DNA from: Acanthochlamys bracteata
Lineage: Eukaryota; Streptophyta; Magnoliopsida; Pandanales; Velloziaceae
Direction of reading: 5' to 3'
Length of the DNA stretch: 64,000 bases
NCBI GenBank assembly: GCA_019914995.1
Contig: CM034141.1
Coordinates: 5,806,001-5,870,000, forward strand
Shown here: piece after piece, positions 58,951-64,000 of the stretch
How the letters are laid out: the number at the start of each line of letters is the position of its first letter
Position numbering within the stretch: the stretch's first letter is position 1
Position numbers and translations under genes: made by a program
The notes under the pieces: generated by a model
What the model was told of the DNA's origin: nothing
Database searches by the model: none
Seen by the model: only the letters and a program-made list of their open reading frames with translations

Positions 58951-59877
58951 TTACTACCCAAACAACACAGTTATCAGCAATCGTCCAAGGCGAAGGAAAA
59001 GCGTACTGTGATCAATGGTTTCTTTTTTCTGTTCTTTCTTTTTCTTTTGTTTTATTGAGAATTATTATGAATATTTCGCTGCTTTGCTTTCTTGAATATT
59101 ATCTAGTGAGGCAGAGTGTGGAAGGTTATGTGAGAAGAAATTGATATCATCTTAAAACTAGATATATATTCTGTAGTTCTATGTTTTTCTTGGATCTGCA
59201 AGGGTCTCCGGTGCACTCTTTTTTTTTTCTTGTACAAATATCATTTGCTAATTGAATGAATAATGAGAAGAAAAAAGAAAAACCAGATAGAAACACGAAG
59301 CCTTAAAATTGTCGAGTCAGTAAAGATTTGGTTTATGTGAAGTTGTGAATATTGTTTTGCTACATTTGTTAGAAGTTGTCAACATAGATGGAAAACCTTC
59401 GTTGAATGGAGAATTTCTCTCAGTGACTGTTGGGCACATTTAGCATGGCTTGCATAATGTTGAGATGTGAAGCTAGATCGGGGTTCATTCATTCTCCAAA
59501 TTTAGATGATTTTTGTACGAGTGCTTCTGTTCACTTTCCATTCTCAATTTTTAGTTCATGGTCTTTCTGCAAGCTAGATCTTTTGAAGGTTTTGCATTGT
59601 TGAAGCTTTAACCTTGTATTGGAACCGTTCGCCAAACATTCTCTTAATATTTTATCCGGTAGCTGTAGATCATATTGCGTGGTGTTGGCATTACGGTCAG
59701 TTTTCTTTGGACCGGCATAGCTCTCATCTCCCCAGCTACTCTTATCTAACTTCCAACAAATATTATCTGTTATTAGAGAACAACTTTGTGATGCTCCTAC
59801 AATTTTGCACAAGTCTAGAAGTTTCTATCTTTCTTCAGTGTTTTTGTTGAGCTGCAGCAGCTTTATAGTTATATTTT

Positions 59878-60718
59878 GAAGCTCTTAGAAAAAATATTTT
59901 TTAAAATAAAATATTTTTATTAAGTAATAATATTAAATTATAATACAATTTTATAATGTAAATTTTTAATATTTCTAAATTTTGAATAAAATTTATAAAA
60001 TATTATAAAAATACGTTTAGTGAAAAGTTTTAGAAAATATTTTTTTGAAAATAATGTCAAACGTTTCCTATATTTCTACATATTTGTAACATAATATGTT
60101 ACGAGTGAATTTCATGTTTAGGAAATTGTTATAATTTTATCGGTACTTATGTTTATTTAAAAAAAATCCACAAAATTATTTTGCTAACAATTTGTTTTTA
60201 GAAATTTATTTGAGTTACTTTTTGACAATTAAACAAGCCCAAAAGATATGCGAGTAGAAGAGGTGACTTTTATTTTTTAATACATTTTTTATAAATGTAT
60301 AGAAAATTTATTTTAAAATTTAAAAAAAATTACGTATTATATTTATTTTTTAGATAAAAAAATAAAACTTATTTTTAAAGACAATTAAAAATATTTTCTA
60401 TTTTTAAAAAAAATTATTTTATATTTACTCCCAAACGGTCCAAAGATAGCTGTATGATAATAGTTGATATAAAAATATAGTTGTTGAACTGATATATTTG
60501 TTTGGTCGTTTTTGTTTGATACGTTTAAAACATATTTGGCAGTACTTATAATTTTTTATCAAAATTATTTTATTTTATCTATTTAAAATTTTACCAATTA
60601 AAAATATAATAATATATATATAATTTTGTTATTTTTAATAAAAAGTAAACACACTTTTTTAAAATTTAGAATAATATTTTTAAAAAGTTTTTATTTTAGC
60701 AATTTCAAACTTTCCCTG
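59878..60718. mobile_element. three AT-rich MITE-like blocks
   Basis: About 59878-60073 (ending AATAATGTCAAACGTTTCC), 60260-60438 (ending TTACTCCCAAACGGTCC) and 60530-60718 (starting CATATTTGGCAGTACTTAT, ending GCAATTTCAAACTTTCCC). All have the GTTTGG/CCAAAC-family core. Confidence 0.5.
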
Positions 60719-61735
60719 TGTGTGGACGCATAGCGCTGACTGGAATATTGTTCAACAAAGACTGCTACAATTTTTAGATAGTTTTCTAATATTTGAAGCT
60801 TACGCTGTTAAGAAAGTTCTGGCCAGCTTTCAGATTTCGTAGAACTGAATGCAGTGTGATAAATAATATTTTTATTAAATAAATAATATTTACTTAAAAT
60901 AAATAATAAATAAATAATATTTTTATTATTTATTAAAATTAATTTAATAAATGAGTGCTTCCATTCAAATAAATAATATTTTTATTAAAATTAATTTTTT
61001 TATTTATAAATAAAAGTACATAATAATAAAATTTTATAATATAAAATATTTATTTAAAACTTTTTTAATAAAGTTTATAAATTTATTAAATATTATAAAT
61101 AAAATATTTTAGAATACAGGAAATGAAATAACAAATAATTCTAGTTTTTCTTTTTTTTTTTTCCGTCCGAAAGTTTTCTTTCGACTAAAAAGTTATATAC
61201 TGATATTTTATATTTTAAATAATTTATTTTTATTTTAAAAAATGTTTTGATAAGGACGTATTTTTTTACTGTATGTGATTTATTGAGAAGTGATTTACTA
61301 TAGAATAAGTTATCATAAATAATAATATTGAAAGTAAAATCAGTTATTATATATTTTTAGTTGAAACAAATTTTTTATATTTTTTATTTAGTTAGAAATT
61401 AATTAAACGTTATTTTTAGTAAGATTTCGTTTGGTAATGCTTAAAATAAAAAAATCTTAAGAAAACTTATTTGAGACTTTTGAATAAATGAATTTAGCTT
61501 TTTTACGTATCAAAATAAAAATTATATAATTTAAATACAATTTATCTATACTTTTAAAAATTTTTAAAAGATTTAACTATTACAAAAAGTTTACTAAAAA
61601 ATGACAAATTAAATAAATCAATAAAATAAAATAGAGTGCCATAAGAGCTCTTAAGTTGTGAGGTGAATGAACACTTAAAAGATGCGTGTGGTAAATTAGT
61701 GCTATATGATTAAGATTTTGTAAATATTATATAAA

Positions 61736-61757
61736 TAAATATATATATATATATATA
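61736..61757. repeat. (AT)n microsatellite at the MITE target
   Basis: A run of about eleven AT units directly abuts the foldback MITE, giving the TA target on its left. Confidence 0.85.
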
Positions 61758-62147
61758 TGGATTGGGATAGGGCATTCCATCTTTAGGGGCACTTTTTTCA
61801 ATCTAAAATTTCAAATTCAATCTCCACCGTTAAATATGAAAAACTATTAGTAAAAAATATACTGATAAAATTTCAATTCAATCGAAATACAAATCAACTC
61901 TATTCGGCGTTTGATCAAATGATATAAATAATAATTTTGATAACGATATTTTTTTTTTATGTCATTTTGATCAAGAGATTTGATGGAGATCAATTCATAA
62001 TTCGATTGAGTTAAAATTTTATCGTCGTCTTTATAACTCATAATTTTTTTATCCAACGGTGGAAATTATATTTAAAATTTTTTACGCATCTTTTTAGAAG
62101 GAGTGCCCTAAGGTGCTCCAAAAAATGGGATGCCTTTATCACCACCC
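61758..62147. mobile_element. foldback MITE (about 390 bp), inverted copy of the 49490 element
   Basis: Left end TGGATTGGGATAGGGCATTCC, right end TTTATCACCACCC followed by TA. Internal phrases (CAATCTCCACCGTTAAATAT, TTTTGATCAAGAGATTTGAT, ATCCAACGGTGGAAATT) match the 49490 element read on the other strand. It is inverted-repeat throughout. More diverged than the 49490 copy but complete. Confidence 0.8.
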
Positions 62148-63087
62148 TATATATATATAAAATTTATTATTAAAAATTTAATTATTAAATAAAAACATAT
62201 GATATATAAATAATTAAATAGATTAAATAGTTAATCTTAGGTTGAGTGGAATCCATCAAATCTGAATTTAATTCAAATGAATTTATATTGGATTTGTAAA
62301 TCGGATCATATATTGTGACATGAATAAGTTGATATCTCTGTATTTTATTTGCCAAAGTTGTTGAACTATTTTGTTATAGGAGATTCTTTCTGCAATCAAA
62401 TTGCTTCTCTTAGGCAGGAATATTTTGTATTAAGGATAACTGATATAAGGTTTTGAGTTTATTTTGTATTACACGTTTAAAGTTTCATACCTATTTTATT
62501 TCAATTCAAATTTATAATTTCCTAATTAAAATTTAGTTGGGTATTAACTTTTAAGAAAAGTGTATTAAAATATAATAAAATAATTTTAAAACTTTCATTA
62601 GTAGAAATTTTTGAAACTTGTGTTTTTGTAATTGTCTTCTTAAGTCGAGATTTTTATTTAAACAAACTTGTTTTTTTAATCTAATTTAAAAGAATTATAT
62701 GTATAACTATTCTAGACGTCTTATATTTTTAAAGTTAAATTATATCAAAAACTTTTTAGAAACAAAAAATTCGAAAAATAAAAAAGCAATTGAGAATCAC
62801 TTCTAAATTATATGTGTAGGCATTAATTTTACAGTACTTTTTAACAACTTCTTATTTAAATTGTATTTTAAATTAATTTTCTTAATTTAAAAATATAAAA
62901 AATAATATTGTCAAATTTTTATTGTTATTTTTAAATTTTTTAACTTAAAAAATAAAACGCATTCTCTAAATTTTTTTACATATTCTTTTATCTTAGAAAT
63001 TTTTTTTTATAAGTAGCTTATCGATAAATTGAGAGAGTCAAAATTGAACGCAAAAAGTAAAACAAGCCCGCGGTATATTAGGTTGTG

Positions 63088-63600
63088 TTTATATTGAAAT
63101 AAATTAAAATTTTCAATAGTGAATTAAAAAATTAAACTAAAAATTAAAAATATTTAACTAAAAATAAATTTTTGTAATAAGTTTTAAAATTAAAAATTTA
63201 ATAGGAAAATTTATTTTTAAAAATTTTATTTATTTCGTATGAGTTCACATGATGATGCATGATAATTTTTATTATATTTATATTTAGAAAAATCAAACTT
63301 ATTTTTATAAAATTTTAATTTTTTAATTTTAAGCATTTTTAAACGTACCTGTAACGTGCTTCTCTTCTCAAAATCAATTATTTTGGTCAGTTGTGAAGAC
63401 TTAAAGTTGACATTTGGGAGTGCTTATCCCAAAAATAACTCTTCAAATTTATATTTTATATTTTATATTATATCTTGTATAAATATCTATAAATTTTGTT
63501 TAAAAATTTAAAAAATATAAAAAAATTTTACATACTGAATTTTTTTAATACATATTTTTATTTTTTTTAGGTCAAAAAAATAATAATTGCCACTAGATGA
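63088..63600. mobile_element. two AT-rich MITE-like blocks
   Basis: About 63088-63345 (starting TTGTGTTTATATTGAAATAA, like the 19745 block) and 63410-63600 (starting ACATTTGGGAGTGCTTATCC). Cores as in the GTTTGG family; boundaries approximate. Confidence 0.45.
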
Positions 63601-64000
63601 AAAGCTATTTTATTTCCCTTCATGGAGTGAATATGTAACACTACGTTCAAGCTTAAGGGTCCATTTAAAATACATACGTTACTTCTTTAGTTTAGATTAA
63701 AAAAAAACCTTACTTGTTTTAGTAAAATTTGTCTTTTCTAACTAGTAGTTTATCTCAAACGGATTCTTCGGCTGTAGCAGGTTAGGCATTTGGGCCGATC
63801 TGGGCCATTGTATCTTAGCTCCAATGGCCTATTTGAGCAGTAACAATTAAAAAAATTAAATTCATTCCATTCAAATAAATATTTTATTATTTTTTGATTA
63901 CGTTCGATTAAAAATACCATAATATCTATTACGAAACCAAAATCTTTATTACATGCATTATAACCATGCGACGAACTTAGGACTCAAAATTAATTGGCTA

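Larger units (their letters stand above)
58951..64000. other. AT-rich right end, no recognised gene
   Basis: After the ERF 3' flank the region is almost wholly AT-rich repeat DNA. I see no exon of a known family on either strand. Individual MITEs are listed separately. Confidence 0.55.

Overview
This is nuclear DNA from a flowering plant, almost certainly a eudicot. Genes have many short GT-AG introns, exons are markedly GC-richer than the AT-rich intergenic DNA, there is a plant tRNA-Val(AAC) gene, and the proteins are plant-typical: plastid terminal oxidase, an ERF repressor with an EAR motif, a five-finger ZFN-type CCCH protein, a DUF3537 protein, and a plant/fungal atypical dual-specificity phosphatase. 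I cannot name the species. All exon coordinates were assembled by eye from splice sites, reading phase and family resemblance.

Layout. 0-9 kb: unassigned left edge with an E2F-type site; tRNA-Val (minus, 2452-2525); mitochondrial-type ribosomal protein L6 (plus, 3972-4289, intron in the 5' leader); PFA-DSP phosphatase (plus, 5891-8359, five exons). 9-15.3 kb: intronless armadillo-repeat protein (plus, 9611-11452), a possible tiny two-exon gene, a decayed foldback MITE, and a RING-finger protein (minus, 14835-15290). 15.3-22.4 kb: no intact gene that I recognise, but a graveyard holding a cystinosin fragment (minus) and the PIWI end of an AGO4-clade ARGONAUTE (plus), followed by a second copy of the ARGONAUTE tail. 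22.4-43.6 kb is gene-dense: CCCH protein (minus, 22423-25726), ZW10/MIP1 tethering factor (plus, 27541-34382, 14 exons), DUF3537 membrane protein (minus, 35221-38541), plastid terminal oxidase PTOX/IMMUTANS (minus, 40182-43582). 43.6-64 kb: MITE-rich DNA with an unidentified 222-residue membrane protein (minus, 46764-50263) and an ERF repressor (plus, 58291-58950).

The genes are unrelated housekeeping and regulatory units and do not form a pathway cluster. CCCH and ZW10 are divergent and share a 1.8-kb upstream region with a perfect G-box; ZW10 and DUF3537 converge.

The repeats are short non-autonomous DNA elements of at least four kinds: about 390-400-bp full-length foldback MITEs with TA target sites; a 543-bp hAT-like MITE with an 8-bp target duplication; a very common 200-250-bp AT-rich family ending in GTTTGG/CCAAAC; and a family ending in GGCGTGTTTCAAAT. 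I saw no LTR retroelement, LINE or virus-like element.

The most notable points are: the PTOX gene keeps all six iron ligands at the Arabidopsis residue numbers but carries Gly for the conserved Asp at 295; the ARGONAUTE relic has a duplicated tail; the CCCH gene holds a frame-breaking cassette exon; and there is an E2F plus site II promoter-like cluster with no recognisable gene beside it.
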